In this document: in pieces, positions 42,461 through 51,336 of the stretch
Numbering within the stretch: the first letter of the stretch is position 1
Layout: the number at the start of each line of letters is the position of its first letter
NCBI RefSeq assembly: GCF_020615385.1
Contig: NZ_JAJAVB010000001.1
Span: forward strand, 1-51,374
Direction of reading: 5' to 3'
Source of the DNA: Jiella soli
GTDB lineage: Bacteria > Pseudomonadota > Alphaproteobacteria > Rhizobiales > Rhizobiaceae
DNA length: 51,374 bases
Program-made: the position numbers and the translations under genes
The notes under the pieces: model-generated
Seen by the model: the letters and a program-made list of their open reading frames with translations, nothing else
The model's database searches: none
Told to the model about the DNA's origin: nothing

Positions 42461-42741
42461 GACGCGTCCGCTTCGCTGGCATCAATCCTGTCGATCTCGC
42501 GCTCGGCCTCGGTGCGCTTTTCTGCCAGAAAACCCTCGACGACGCTGACACCGGGTTTTGCATAGCGCGAAGCGATCTCCTGCGCGCGTTTGCGACGGAG
42601 GCGAACTGTCGTGAGCACTACATGATCGCCGTCCGCCTCAATTAGAACCCTATCGCCCTTCCCGATCCCAAGCGACTTCCGAAGGTCCGCGGGCAAGATG
42701 ATGCGCCCATTCTCTTGCATTGGGATTTCATAGCGCTTCAT
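42457..42741 (-). CDS. vapB: VapB-type AbrB/SpoVT antitoxin
   Basis: A 94-residue antitoxin: a swapped-hairpin AbrB domain at about 1-50 (MKRYEIPMQENGRIILPADL then RKSLGIGKGDRVLIEADGD) and a charged C-terminal tail that would wrap the toxin (EKRTEAEREIDRIDASEADA). I chose the Met at 42741, where the family begins; the frame goes on to 42774. It should also repress its own operon. Confidence 0.9.
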   Translation of the reverse strand: MKRYEIPMQENGRIILPADLRKSLGIGKGDRVLIEADGDHVVLTTVRLRRKRAQEIASRYAKPGVSVVEGFLAEKRTEAEREIDRIDASEADAS

Positions 42742-43100
42742 GGCAATTGATCCTATGTAGTCCAAGAGCCGCAATTGGATCTGCTATCCTTATACCGACC
42801 TATCATCAATTTAGGTCACCGATCCCCTCTTGTCCATATGTCTTGCTGCATGGTTTATTCCTCCGGGCGGCTGTTTCTCCGGGAACAGAACGCTCGTGGC
42901 AAAAACAGGCAAAGCCTGCTATATTACCCAATCTGATCTGATGGGGTTAATGGTGCTAATAGGGGTTAATGAGTGCCATTGGCTCTGCCCGGAATCGACC
43001 GTTTTTATCCATTCGCTGGGCAGATGAACGAAAAGAAGGGTTTTGCCATTTCGTCTATGGACGATATGTTGACGGCGTATTTATCCACCTTGGCTCCCTC
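42742..43100. promoter_or_regulatory. vapBC promoter side and putative res region of the next resolvase
   Basis: GGGGTTAATG occurs twice, 19 bases apart (42943-42952, 42962-42971), and the dyad-like TTCGTCTATGGACGATATG lies near 43050. Direct repeats about one to two helical turns apart, ahead of a serine resolvase gene, fit subsites of a res region. No gene is supported. Confidence 0.5.
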
Positions 43101-43691
43101 ATGTCTCGCAGTTTCGCCTATCTCCGCGTCTCCACCAGCGATCAGACCACGCAGAACCAGTTTGGCGAGATCCAGGCCGCAGGCTTTGACGTCAAGCCAA
43201 AGCGTGTCGTTACGGAAACCGTCTCCGGTTCGGTCGCGGCCTTCGAGCGCAGCGGTTTTGCCAAGCTGGTCGACCGGATGGAGGAGGGCGATGTTCTCAT
43301 CGTCACCAAGCTCGACCGGCTCGGCCGCAACGCCATGGATGTGCGCACCACGGTCGAGCATCTCGACCGACTTGGAATCCGCGTCCACTGCCTGGCGCTG
43401 GGCGGGGTCGATCTAACGAGTTCAGCGGGGCGCATGACGATGAGCGTCCTCAATGCCGTCGCCGAGTTCGAGCGCGACCTCTTGATCGAGCGCACGCGCG
43501 CTGGCCTCGAACGCGCAAAGGCCGAGGGAAAAAGGCTCGGCCGCCGGCCCAGTTTGGCTGCGGCGGTACGATGCGACGTGGTGGCGGCACTGGGTGAGGG
43601 GGCGTCGGTTTCGGCTCTCGCCAGGCGCTACGGCGTTAGCCGTACGACCATTCGCCGGGTACGGGAAGGCGCCGATGCCAATGAGGCCTGA
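43101..43691 (+). CDS. Serine recombinase, TnpR/Hin-like
   Basis: A 196-residue recombinase: FAYLRVSTSDQTTQNQ with Ser11 as nucleophile, IVTKLDRLGRNAMDV, NAVAEFERDLLIERTRAG and a C-terminal HTH (ASVSALARRYGVSRTTIRRV). There is no tnpA beside it; the sequence downstream is debris of other elements, so it may be a left-over of a Tn3 element or a plasmid multimer resolvase. The start at 43101 has the family N-terminus (MSRSFAYLRVS). Confidence 0.9.
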   Translation: MSRSFAYLRVSTSDQTTQNQFGEIQAAGFDVKPKRVVTETVSGSVAAFERSGFAKLVDRMEEGDVLIVTKLDRLGRNAMDVRTTVEHLDRLGIRVHCLALGGVDLTSSAGRMTMSVLNAVAEFERDLLIERTRAGLERAKAEGKRLGRRPSLAAAVRCDVVAALGEGASVSALARRYGVSRTTIRRVREGADANEA

Positions 43692-43746
43692 ACATCGTGA
43701 ATTTTATCCCATTGACTGGCCGCAGCTCTCGCAGGCCATCCGGTTG
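43675..43746 (+). pseudogene. Fragment resembling a small plasmid HNH-type protein
   Basis: MPMRPEHREFYPIDWPQLSQ then AIRL resembles the start of a family of small plasmid proteins beginning RPEFRxxYPIDWPQLS, which carry zinc-binding Cys residues later on. After about 24 codons the resemblance ends. It overlaps the resolvase end by 17 bases. The assignment rests on memory of the motif only. Confidence 0.35.
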
Positions 43747-43868
43747 GCGCACTGGCGGCCGGTGCCAACGGCACAAGCGGCTACATCTAACGCTTGTGCG
43801 GTAGCTTGCGGACGGATGCTGGTTCGACGCCGCGCTCTCGGCGAGAGTATTGTTGCCGCCAATGCCGC

Positions 43869-44105
43869 TCAACTCACCGCTTCGGGAACCTTCGTCTTTC
43901 CGGATTCGTCAACCCGGCGCCAATTCAGTCCTTCGAGAAGCGCCGAGAACTGCGCCGCGCTGAGGCGAATGGAGCCGCCCGCGATACCCGGCCATTTGAA
44001 CGCGCCGTCTCCAGCCCCTGGCAACCAGCACCAGGCCGGCACCATCCCAGAAGATCGCTTGGCCCGCTTAGCGCGGAAGATCTACGATCAAGGGTTCTGC
44101 AGCTA
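43869..44105 (-). pseudogene. IS66-family TnpB C-terminal fragment
   Basis: The minus strand contains GAFKWPGIAGGSIRLSAAQF then SALLEGLNWRRVDE, the characteristic C-terminus of IS66 TnpB (OrfB), and before it, after a frameshift, IFWDGAGLVLVA and IFRAKRA. The N-terminal half is unreadable. It is a decayed relic. The rest of 43747-44334 shows no gene. Confidence 0.6.
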
Positions 44106-44334
44106 TGGCGGAGTCTGGGTGATGACGGTGTGGGAAAGGCGGCGTATCGGCGGAGCTGTTGAAGCCAGTCCGAACCTCCAGAGGAGCGATACGCCTTGAC
44201 GACGGATACCACCATTTCCGCTTTCACCTTGCGTCGCTACCGGGTGGGAACTCCTTAGAGCATCGGGCAGGAAGTATGAATCGCAGGATTTCCTTTTGAT
44301 GTGAATGCTGATTCCCTATGGCCGGAGGTGCACC

Positions 44335-44657
44335 ATGGGCAAATCGGTTTCGGCGGATCTTCGGCTCCGGATCGTGCGAGGCATTGAGGCGGGGAGTTCG
44401 CGCCGGTCGATGGCGTCGCGGTTTGAAGTGGCGCCCTCGACGGCGGTCAGGGTGCAGGCGCGCTATGCGGCGACCGGCTCGGTGGCGCCGGCCAAGCAAG
44501 GCCGTCCCAAGGGGTCGGGCAAGCTCGGGCCATATCGGCAAGCGATCATCGACAAGGTGAAGGAGAAGCCTGACGTCACGATGCCGGACCTGGCCGCCTG
44601 GCTCGAGGGCCAGCATGGCGTTGCGATCGACCCGTCGAACCTGTCGAAGTTCCTCTG
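44335..44657 (+). pseudogene. IS630-family transposase N-terminal fragment
   Basis: MGKSVSADLRLRIVRGIEAG then RFEVAPSTAVRVQARYAATG and PDLAAWLEGQHGVAIDPSNL followed by SKFLC is the paired helix-turn-helix half (OrfA) of an IS630-type transposase. GGAGG precedes the ATG. After SKFLC (about 44657) the frame carries on into unrelated sequence and the DDE half is lost. Confidence 0.82.
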
Positions 44658-44752
44658 CAAGGGGGAGCAGGAAAATCTGTGGGGTGATGCCGGTGGTGTC
44701 CCGGTCAAACCGGCGGTAGGCTCGTCGCCTTGGCACCGAACCGGACCCTCGC

Positions 44753-45442
44753 ATGCCGGATGTGACGACCGATCCCTTGGACGGAAACAGCTGTTCGATC
44801 CTGCAGCTGAAGGTTCGCCTGATCGACATCAGCCCGATGACCTGGCGGCGTTTGCTGGTGCCGACGACCATGACGCTTCACGATCTGCACGGCGTCTTTC
44901 AGGTGGCGATAGGCTGGCGGAGCCTGCACCTTTTCCAGTTTCGGATCCACGCCGTGCATTATGGCTCCTGGGACCTGGGAGCGGAAATGCCTGATCGGAC
45001 GCTGGGCAGTTTCAATCTCCGCGACGGCGACAAGTTCGTCTACGAATACGACATGACCGACTTCTGGGAGCATGAAGTCCGGGTCGAGGCGTGGATCAGG
45101 CCGCAGCCCCGCAAGCGGTATCCCGTCTGCATCGGCGGCAAAGGCGCCTGTCCGCCCGAAGACTGCGGCGGCCCACGCGGCTACGACGAGCGCAGGGCGC
45201 AAGCGCTGGGATTGGAGGCTTTCGAGGACATGGACACGATTGCCGATCTTCTTGATCAGATCGTCCTGCAGAGCCAGCCACATCTCTTGGCCGACGAGGC
45301 GATCCGCTGGCAGCTCGAGGACACCCTGGAGCGGAACCGGGCCCGTGAGCCCTTCTGGAAAGACCGTTTCTCCCGACGCGCGGTGAACGCGCGGCTGCAT
45401 GCTGGCGATCATCATGTCTTCAAGCACCAGCACCTTTGCTGA
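44753..45442 (+). CDS. pRiA4b ORF-3-like protein
   Basis: A 229-residue protein with the pRiA4b ORF-3 fold: LIDISPMTWRRLLVPTTMTL then DLHGVFQVAIGWRSLHLFQF, KFVYEYDMTDFWEHEVRVE, and the CPPEDCGGPRGYDE metal-site-like motif. Named after an Agrobacterium Ri plasmid gene, the family is frequent on mobile DNA; its function is not known. The last 23 bases overlap the end of the tyrosine recombinase gene on the other strand, so the two converge without a gap. Confidence 0.9.
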   Translation: MPDVTTDPLDGNSCSILQLKVRLIDISPMTWRRLLVPTTMTLHDLHGVFQVAIGWRSLHLFQFRIHAVHYGSWDLGAEMPDRTLGSFNLRDGDKFVYEYDMTDFWEHEVRVEAWIRPQPRKRYPVCIGGKGACPPEDCGGPRGYDERRAQALGLEAFEDMDTIADLLDQIVLQSQPHLLADEAIRWQLEDTLERNRAREPFWKDRFSRRAVNARLHAGDHHVFKHQHLC

Positions 45443-46229
45443 GACGACGCTCCCGGTCCGCCAGCACCTCGGCGGCGAACACTGCCGCGTCGGCACCGCG
45501 GGCATCGTCGATCTCGCGGACGACCTGTCTTCCGAGGGGCACGGTGAGCTTGTCGAAGGCGCGCCGCAGCAGCGCGGCGTTGGTCTCGGCGTAGATCCGG
45601 GTGGTGCCGATATCCTCGTGGCCGAGCATGCGCTGGACATCGGTGATCGCCATGCCGAGGCCGAGAAGCCGGGTCGCCATCGTGTGACGCAAAAGGTGCG
45701 GGTAGATGCGCTTGGCGATGCCGGCGCCCTGGGCGACCGTGCGGACGATCTGACCGACCCGCTGACGGCTGTAGACGTAAGCGGTCTCGCCCGATCCCTT
45801 CTCGCGGCTGACGAACAGCGGTCCGCCGCGGCGTTTGCCGATATGCAGGGCAAGGAGGCGGGCGAGTTCGTCGCGGATCGGCACCTCACGGCGCTTGCCG
45901 CCCTTGCCGGCGCGGATGATCACCACTCGTTCCGCCAGGCTGACATCCTCGACCTTCAACGCGACGAATTCGGACACCCGTGCGCCGGTCTCAAGCAGGG
46001 TCTGCATCATCAGTCCGACTTGGCCGCCCTTCTGATAAGCGCCGTCGATGAACCGCAGCTCCTCCTCAAGCGTCAGCCGGTTCGGCGCCCCGCGCCTCAC
46101 CGGTGGAGCGGACAGGTTCGCCTTTCGCCGGGCCTCCTTGAACACCGCCTTGGTCTGCAAATAGTCCAGCCCGTTCTTCACGATGAGAGCAGCGACCTGA
46201 TCGGAGATGCGCTCGATGTAGCCGACCAT
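45420..46229 (-). CDS. Tyrosine site-specific recombinase
   Basis: A 269-residue integrase/XerD-like enzyme with core-binding helices (about 1-45) and the catalytic set Arg84 (TGARVSEF), Lys109 (AGKGGK), His178-x-x-Arg181 (PHLLRHTMATRL), His204 (MLGHEDIGTT) and Tyr213 (RIYAETN). It should act on a DNA site that I cannot locate. All residues are present, so it is probably active. The N-terminal domain is short compared with phage integrases, as in plasmid and IS91-like or small integrases. It converges with the pRiA4b ORF-3 gene. Confidence 0.93.
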   Translation of the reverse strand: MVGYIERISDQVAALIVKNGLDYLQTKAVFKEARRKANLSAPPVRRGAPNRLTLEEELRFIDGAYQKGGQVGLMMQTLLETGARVSEFVALKVEDVSLAERVVIIRAGKGGKRREVPIRDELARLLALHIGKRRGGPLFVSREKGSGETAYVYSRQRVGQIVRTVAQGAGIAKRIYPHLLRHTMATRLLGLGMAITDVQRMLGHEDIGTTRIYAETNAALLRRAFDKLTVPLGRQVVREIDDARGADAAVFAAEVLADRERRLSKGAGA

Positions 46230-46373
46230 GAGTTTGCTTTGACGGTTCTGGAGAACAAACAGGCTTGCACGCTACCGCGAAACGGCGCCTCCTGACAGGG
46301 GAAGCTGGCGAAGGGAGCGTCATGAGCTTTCCTCTCCCCGCATTGTGGCAACCCAATCAAAAGGAGAGCAGCC

Positions 46374-47537
46374 ATGCGCGTCGAAGTCCAACTGCGGGTC
46401 GTCAGCGGCGACGGCGAAATCCTGTGCGATGACGCGGAGGTGCTCGCGCTCGACAAGCGCCATGATCGGCTGGAGGCGATCGGCCTGTCTCTTGCCGAGG
46501 GCAAGGATCTTCTGGCTGGCGTGCAGCAGTACCTCATCGCAACTCAGGCCACAGCGTTTGTCACCGAGCGACGGTGCTGTGCGCACTGCGCTCGACCGTT
46601 GCGCAGCAAAGGGCGCACCTCGCTGACCTTCCGCACGCCGTTCGGCAATGTGCCGCTCGACAGTCCGCGCCTCCATCGCTGCCGGTGCACGGATGCAGCG
46701 GGACCGCAAACCTTCAGCCCGCTGCCCGCGCTGTTCACCTCGCACACCGCGCCCGAGCTGCTTTATCTCGAAAGCAAATGGGCGTCGTTGGTCTCCTACG
46801 GCATGACCGTCGACCTCCTGAAGGACGTGCTGCCGATCGACGCCAGGCTCAATCCCAAGACCGTACGCAACCATTTGCATCGGGTTGCGGTGCGCGCCGA
46901 AGCCGCGCTCGGGGACGAGCGGCCGAACTTCATCGACAGCTGCCAGGCCGACTGGCGGGAGTTGCCGCCGCCAGAGGGCGAAATCGTGGTCGGGATCGAC
47001 GGTGGCTACGTGCGCGACTGGGCCGACAAGAAGGATCATTTCGGCGTTCTCGTCGGAAAGTCGCTGCCGCGCGATCGCCAGGATCGCTATCTCGGCCTGG
47101 TGCAGAGCTTCGATGCCAAGCCGAAGCGCCGGCTGTGGGAACTCCTTTGCTCCCAAGGCCTGCAGATGAACCAGACCGTCACCTTCCTGATCGACGGCGG
47201 TGACGATGTCCGCAATCTGGCGGCCGAAATGGCCCCCTACGCCGAACATCACCTCGACTGGTTCCACGTCACCATGCGTCTGACCGTCCTCGGCCAATTC
47301 GCCACGGGCCTCGTCAACCACGACAGGAATGAGGGCGAGCGGATCGCCCGCGATCTTCTGCGGATTAAACGATACCTGTGGCACGGCAACTCCCGGGCCG
47401 GGCTATTGTGGGCCGAGGGTCTGGTCGACGAACTGTACGGGCTCGAAGAGGACTGCGCCTATCCAAAGCTGAAGGCGTTCATCAAAACGGCCGAGGAATT
47501 CGCCACCTATATCCGGCGCAACGGGGAGCCGACATAG
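46374..47537 (+). pseudogene. ISKra4-family transposase, C-terminally truncated
   Basis: The frame opens MRVEVQLRVVSGDGEILCDD with AIGLSLAEGKDLLAGVQQYL, then CCAHCARPLRSKG, FGNVPLDSPRLHRCRC, VVGIDGGYVRDW and FLIDGGDDVRNLAAEMAPYA, HHLDWFHVTMRL: an ISKra4-type transposase. It runs 383 codons before the 38-base end of an element-2-like transposon (47523) cuts it; the last codons NGEPT come from that end. The usual C-terminal part with the last acidic residue is absent from the window. Confidence 0.87.
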
Positions 47538-47630
47538 AGCGGGCACCAAACCACGTTAAGCGGACAAATCAGGAACGCGGCATATGATCAGAGGGGCGGA
47601 AGATCCTCGGGGTACTTACCTCCCGCAGCC
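47523..47630 (+). mobile_element. Left-end remnant of a second element-2-like transposon
   Basis: 47523-47560 is the 38-base terminal repeat of element 2 with one base changed. The next 70 bases match the sequence after that repeat in element 2, including the reverse-strand codons for the end of its passenger (PEDLPP against PDDLPPF). At 47631 it is interrupted by the end of a third Tn3-family element. Confidence 0.9.
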
Positions 47631-50600
47631 GGGGTCAGCACATAGAACGGACCCAGATATACGCTAACCGATCACCGCGGCGGTTGAAGCTAGCCGTCCG
47701 CTAACGGCTCGACCGGGTCGACTCTTACCTGTCGGAAAACACCTGTTTCCCGGCAGGGTAAGCGAGAACCGGTTTGTCGTTGGCAGGGACCTTGCAATTT
47801 TGCGCGACAAACCCTGTCGGATTGAATAGGCGTACGGAAAGTCTCGATCGAAGGATTTCCGTACATGCTCGTCGGCTACATGCGCGTCTCCTCCGGCGAC
47901 GATCGCCAGTCCGTCGCCTTGCAGCGCGACGCGCTGATCGCGGCCGGGGTGGACGAGCGGCATCTGTATTCCGACAAGGCGTCCGGAGCGCGGGACGATC
48001 GACCGGGACTGAAGGCCTGCATCGAGTACCTGAAGCCCGGCGACACGCTCGTGGTCTGGAAGCTCGACCGCCTCGGCCGCTCGCTTCCTCACCTCCTGTC
48101 GATCGTCGCGGACCTGCGCGCGCGCAGGGTCGCCTTCCGCTCGCTGACCGAGGCGATGGACACGCAAACCCCGCATGGTGAACTCCTGTTCTCCTTCTTC
48201 GGCGCTCTCGCGCAATACGAGCGGGCGCTGACCCGGGAGCGCGTCGTGGCGGGACTGGCGGCGGCGCGACGACGGGGACGCCGTGGCGGGCGTCCGCCCA
48301 GTCTGACCGGCGAACAGGTCGAACAGATCACCGCCGCCCTTGCCGGCGGCGCCAGCAAGGCCTCCGTCTGCCGCAGCTTCAAGGTCGCCCGCTCGACGCT
48401 GATCGATACGCTGGCGCGCATCGGCTGGTCCGCCCCTGAGAGGGCCTGAGCCATGCCGCGCCGCGCTCTCATGACGGAGGCGCAGCGCGATAGGCTATTG
48501 GCGATCCCGACCGACGAGGCGACGCTGGCCCGTCATTGGGTGCTGGGTGACAAGGACTTGGCGACCATCGCCAGGCGGCGTCGGCCGCACAACCGCCTCG
48601 GCTTCGCCGTCCAGCTTTGCGCCCTGCGCTATCCCGGCCGCCTGTTGCGTCCGGGCGAACTCATTCCGGACGAGGCCCTGCGGTTCGTGGCCGGACAGTT
48701 GGCGGTCCCATCGGACGCACTCGCCGACTACGCCGCGCGTGGTCCGACCCGCTACGAGCAACTGGGCACGCTGCGCGAACTGTTCGGGTTTGCCACGCTC
48801 AGCCGACCCGAACGGGCGTCCCTCCAGGCTTGGCTCCTACCGGTCGCCCTCACCACGACGAACGGGGCGGACCTGGCTGCACGCCTCGGGGCGGAGTTCC
48901 GGCGCCGTCGCATCATCATTCCGGGCGTCTCGGCGTTGGAGCGCATGAGCGGGCAGGCCATGCTTACAGCCGAACAGCGCGTCGAAGCGATCCTCGCCGG
49001 CACGCTCGATGCTTCGACGCGAGCCGCCCTCGATGGGCTTCTCCGCATCGAACCGGGCCGAGCGGTCAGTCACGCTCGCATGGGTCCGCCAACCTCCGGG
49101 CGTTGCCGGGCACCGTGCCTTCACCGACATTCTGGATCGCCTGACGATCCTGCGGGCGACAGAGGTCGCCAGCCAAGGCGCCAATGGCGTCCATCCCGAG
49201 CGGCTCCGCCAGCTTGCCCAGGAGGGCGCTCGCCTGACGGCCCAACACCTTGCCGCGATCCGCCCCGCGCGTCGCCATGCCGTCCTGGTCGCAACCGTGC
49301 TGGAAACCATCGCGTCCCGCACCGATGACGCGGTCCTCATGTTCGACCGGATCGTCGGTCGCCTGTTCCGACGCGCCGAGCGGCATGCGGAAGCCGCTCT
49401 CAAGCGGGATCGCGGGGCGATCAACGCCAAGGTCCGCCTCCTGGCCCGTCTCGGCGACGCTCTTCTGACCGCACGGCGCGATGGGCGCGAAGCCTACGGT
49501 GCCGTGGAAGCCGTCATCCGCTGGGACGACCTCGGACGCGAAGTCGACGAGGCGCGCCGGCTGGTCCGGCCCGACGGCCTCGATCCCGTCGAGATCGCGG
49601 CGGGGGCGCAAGCTATCCTGCGGAAGGTTGGCCCGGCCTTTCTCGGCGCGTTCCGCTTCGACGCGGTTCCTGCCTGTGCTTCGCTCCTGCGTGCCGCCAC
49701 CCTCTTGAACGATCTCCATGCCGGTCGCCTGCGGCGGCTTCCCGCCGATGCGCCCCGTGGCTTCATCCGCCCAAGCTGGCGGCGCCGCATCGAGAACGAC
49801 GGCCTTCCCGATCGCAACCTCTACGCCTTCTGCGTCTTCGTCGAGCTTCGTGATCGGCTGCGCGCCGGCGATGTTTGGATCCAGGGGAGCCGACGCTACC
49901 GGGCCGTCGAGGAACAGTTCATTCCCCGCGATCTCTTCACCGTCATGCAGGATGCGGGCCACCTGCCGATCGCCGTCCCAGCCGACGCGCGAACCTGGCT
50001 CATCGAGCGGCGAGCGCTGCTCGATCGCCGCCTCGCCGACGTCGGCCGCAAGGCCGATCTCGGAACGTTGGAGGACGTCGTTCTGTCAGACGGGCGGATG
50101 CGGATCACCCCGCTCCAGGCCGTCACGCCCGACGAGACCGAAGCCGCGCTTTCGCCTCTCTATGCCTGCCTGCCCTTCGTCCGGATCACCGACCTTCTCG
50201 CCGAGGTCGACCGCTGGACCGGCTTCACCGACGCCTTCGCCCATCTCCACACAGGCCAGCCGGCGGACGATCCGCGCACCATCCTGACCGCGGTGCTGGC
50301 GGACGCTACCAATCTCGGCCTGCGCCGCATGGCGGATGCGTGCAGCCTTGCCAGCCATCGACAACTGTCCTGGCTGGCGGCCTGGCACCTGCGCGAGGGC
50401 ACCTACGGCCGCGCCCTGGGCCGTCTCGTCGACGCCCAGCACCGCCTGCCCCTCGCAGACCGGTTCGGTTCGGGAACATCCTCGAGCTCGGACGGTCAGC
50501 ACTTCCCGCTCGACAGACGTGCCCAGGCGACCGGTGCCGTCAATCCACACAAGAGCTCGGAGGCGGCCGTCTCCTTCTATACTCACGTCTCCGACCGCTA

Positions 50601-51319
50601 TGCGCCCTTCCATTCAAAGGTCATCTCCGCCACCGCCGGCGAGGCGGCGCACGTCCTGGACGGACTTCTCCATCATGCCGCCGATCTCGCGATCACCGAC
50701 CACCATACCGATGGCGGCGGGGTCTCCGACCATGTGTTCGCGCTCTGCCACCTCCTCGGCTTCCGCTTCGCGCCGCGCATTCCCAATATCGGCGCGCGCC
50801 GATTGCACCTCTTCGCCGGGCACATTCCCGGGCCGTCGATTGCCCCCTTCGTCGCCGGCAGGATCGACGAGGGCCTTATCGAAAGCCACTGGCCGGACAT
50901 CCTGCGCATGGCGACATCGATCCGCACCGGCGTCGTCAGCGCCTCGCTGCTCCTCGAACGGCTGGGATCCTATCCCAGGGCCAACGGGCTCGCCCTGGCG
51001 CTGCGCGAGATCGGCCGCGTCGAGCGCACCCTGTTCACGCTCGGCTGGATCGACAGCCCGGACGAGCGCCGCCGCACCACGAGGGAGCTGAACAAGGGCG
51101 AGGCCGAGAACGCCTTGAAGCGCGCCATCTTCTTCCATCGCGTCGGCCGCCTTCGCGATCACGGTCTCCAGGCGCAGACCCACAGGGCCAGCGCCGTCAA
51201 CGTCGTGGTGGGCGCGATCGTCTTATGGAACACGACCTATCTGCAAGCGGCCCTCGCGGCGCTCGCCAAGGCAGGCAGCCCGGTTCCCGACGAACACCTC
51301 GCCCATCTGTCCCCGCTCG
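47631..51319. mobile_element. Third Tn3-family transposon, right end missing
   Basis: It starts with a 38-base terminal repeat (47631-47668) of the standard form, GGGGTCAGCACATAG to ACGCTAAC, and carries a resolvase and a tnpA in the same direction. The right end is lost at the 55-base repeat that closes the window. It was inserted into the left-end remnant of an element-2-like transposon, so it is the younger of the two. Confidence 0.88.
47865..48449 (+). CDS. tnpR: Serine resolvase TnpR (element 3)
   Basis: A 194-residue recombinase: MLVGYMRVSSGDDRQSVALQ with Ser9 as likely nucleophile, VVWKLDRLGRSLPHLL, ALAQYERALTRERVVAG and a C-terminal HTH (ASKASVCRSFKVARSTLIDT). The tnpA start follows three bases after its stop, so both are in one operon. 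The res site should lie in 47669-47864, where inverted repeats CGGAAA/TTTCCG flank the start of the gene. Confidence 0.92.
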   Translation: MLVGYMRVSSGDDRQSVALQRDALIAAGVDERHLYSDKASGARDDRPGLKACIEYLKPGDTLVVWKLDRLGRSLPHLLSIVADLRARRVAFRSLTEAMDTQTPHGELLFSFFGALAQYERALTRERVVAGLAAARRRGRRGGRPPSLTGEQVEQITAALAGGASKASVCRSFKVARSTLIDTLARIGWSAPERA

Positions 51320-51336
51320 GTATTCCTACGGCGTGA
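48453..51336 (+). pseudogene. tnpA: Tn3-family transposase TnpA, frameshifted and truncated (element 3)
   Basis: The first 206 codons (MPRRALMTEAQRDRLLAIPT ... LLRIEPGRAV) are in one frame. Near 49070 the sequence changes frame into TLAWVRQPPGVAGHRAFTDI and continues for over 740 codons with all catalytic sites (SSDGQHFPLDR, HHTDGGGVSDHVFALC, ELNKGEAENAL). The shift fits a one-base change and could be a sequence error. The end stops at SPLG, where the 55-base repeat adds IPTA-stop; the final HINLTGDYxW part is missing. It is related to element 2 TnpA, not to element 1 TnpA. Confidence 0.92.

Noticed and set aside
44705-45889. 394-codon minus-strand frame across pRiA4b ORF-3 and the recombinase
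   Set aside because: It uses the wrong frame of the recombinase region and is antisense to pRiA4b ORF-3; both real genes are identified by motifs.
46320-47384. 354-codon minus-strand frame opposite the ISKra4 transposase
   Set aside because: Antisense shadow of a recognised transposase.
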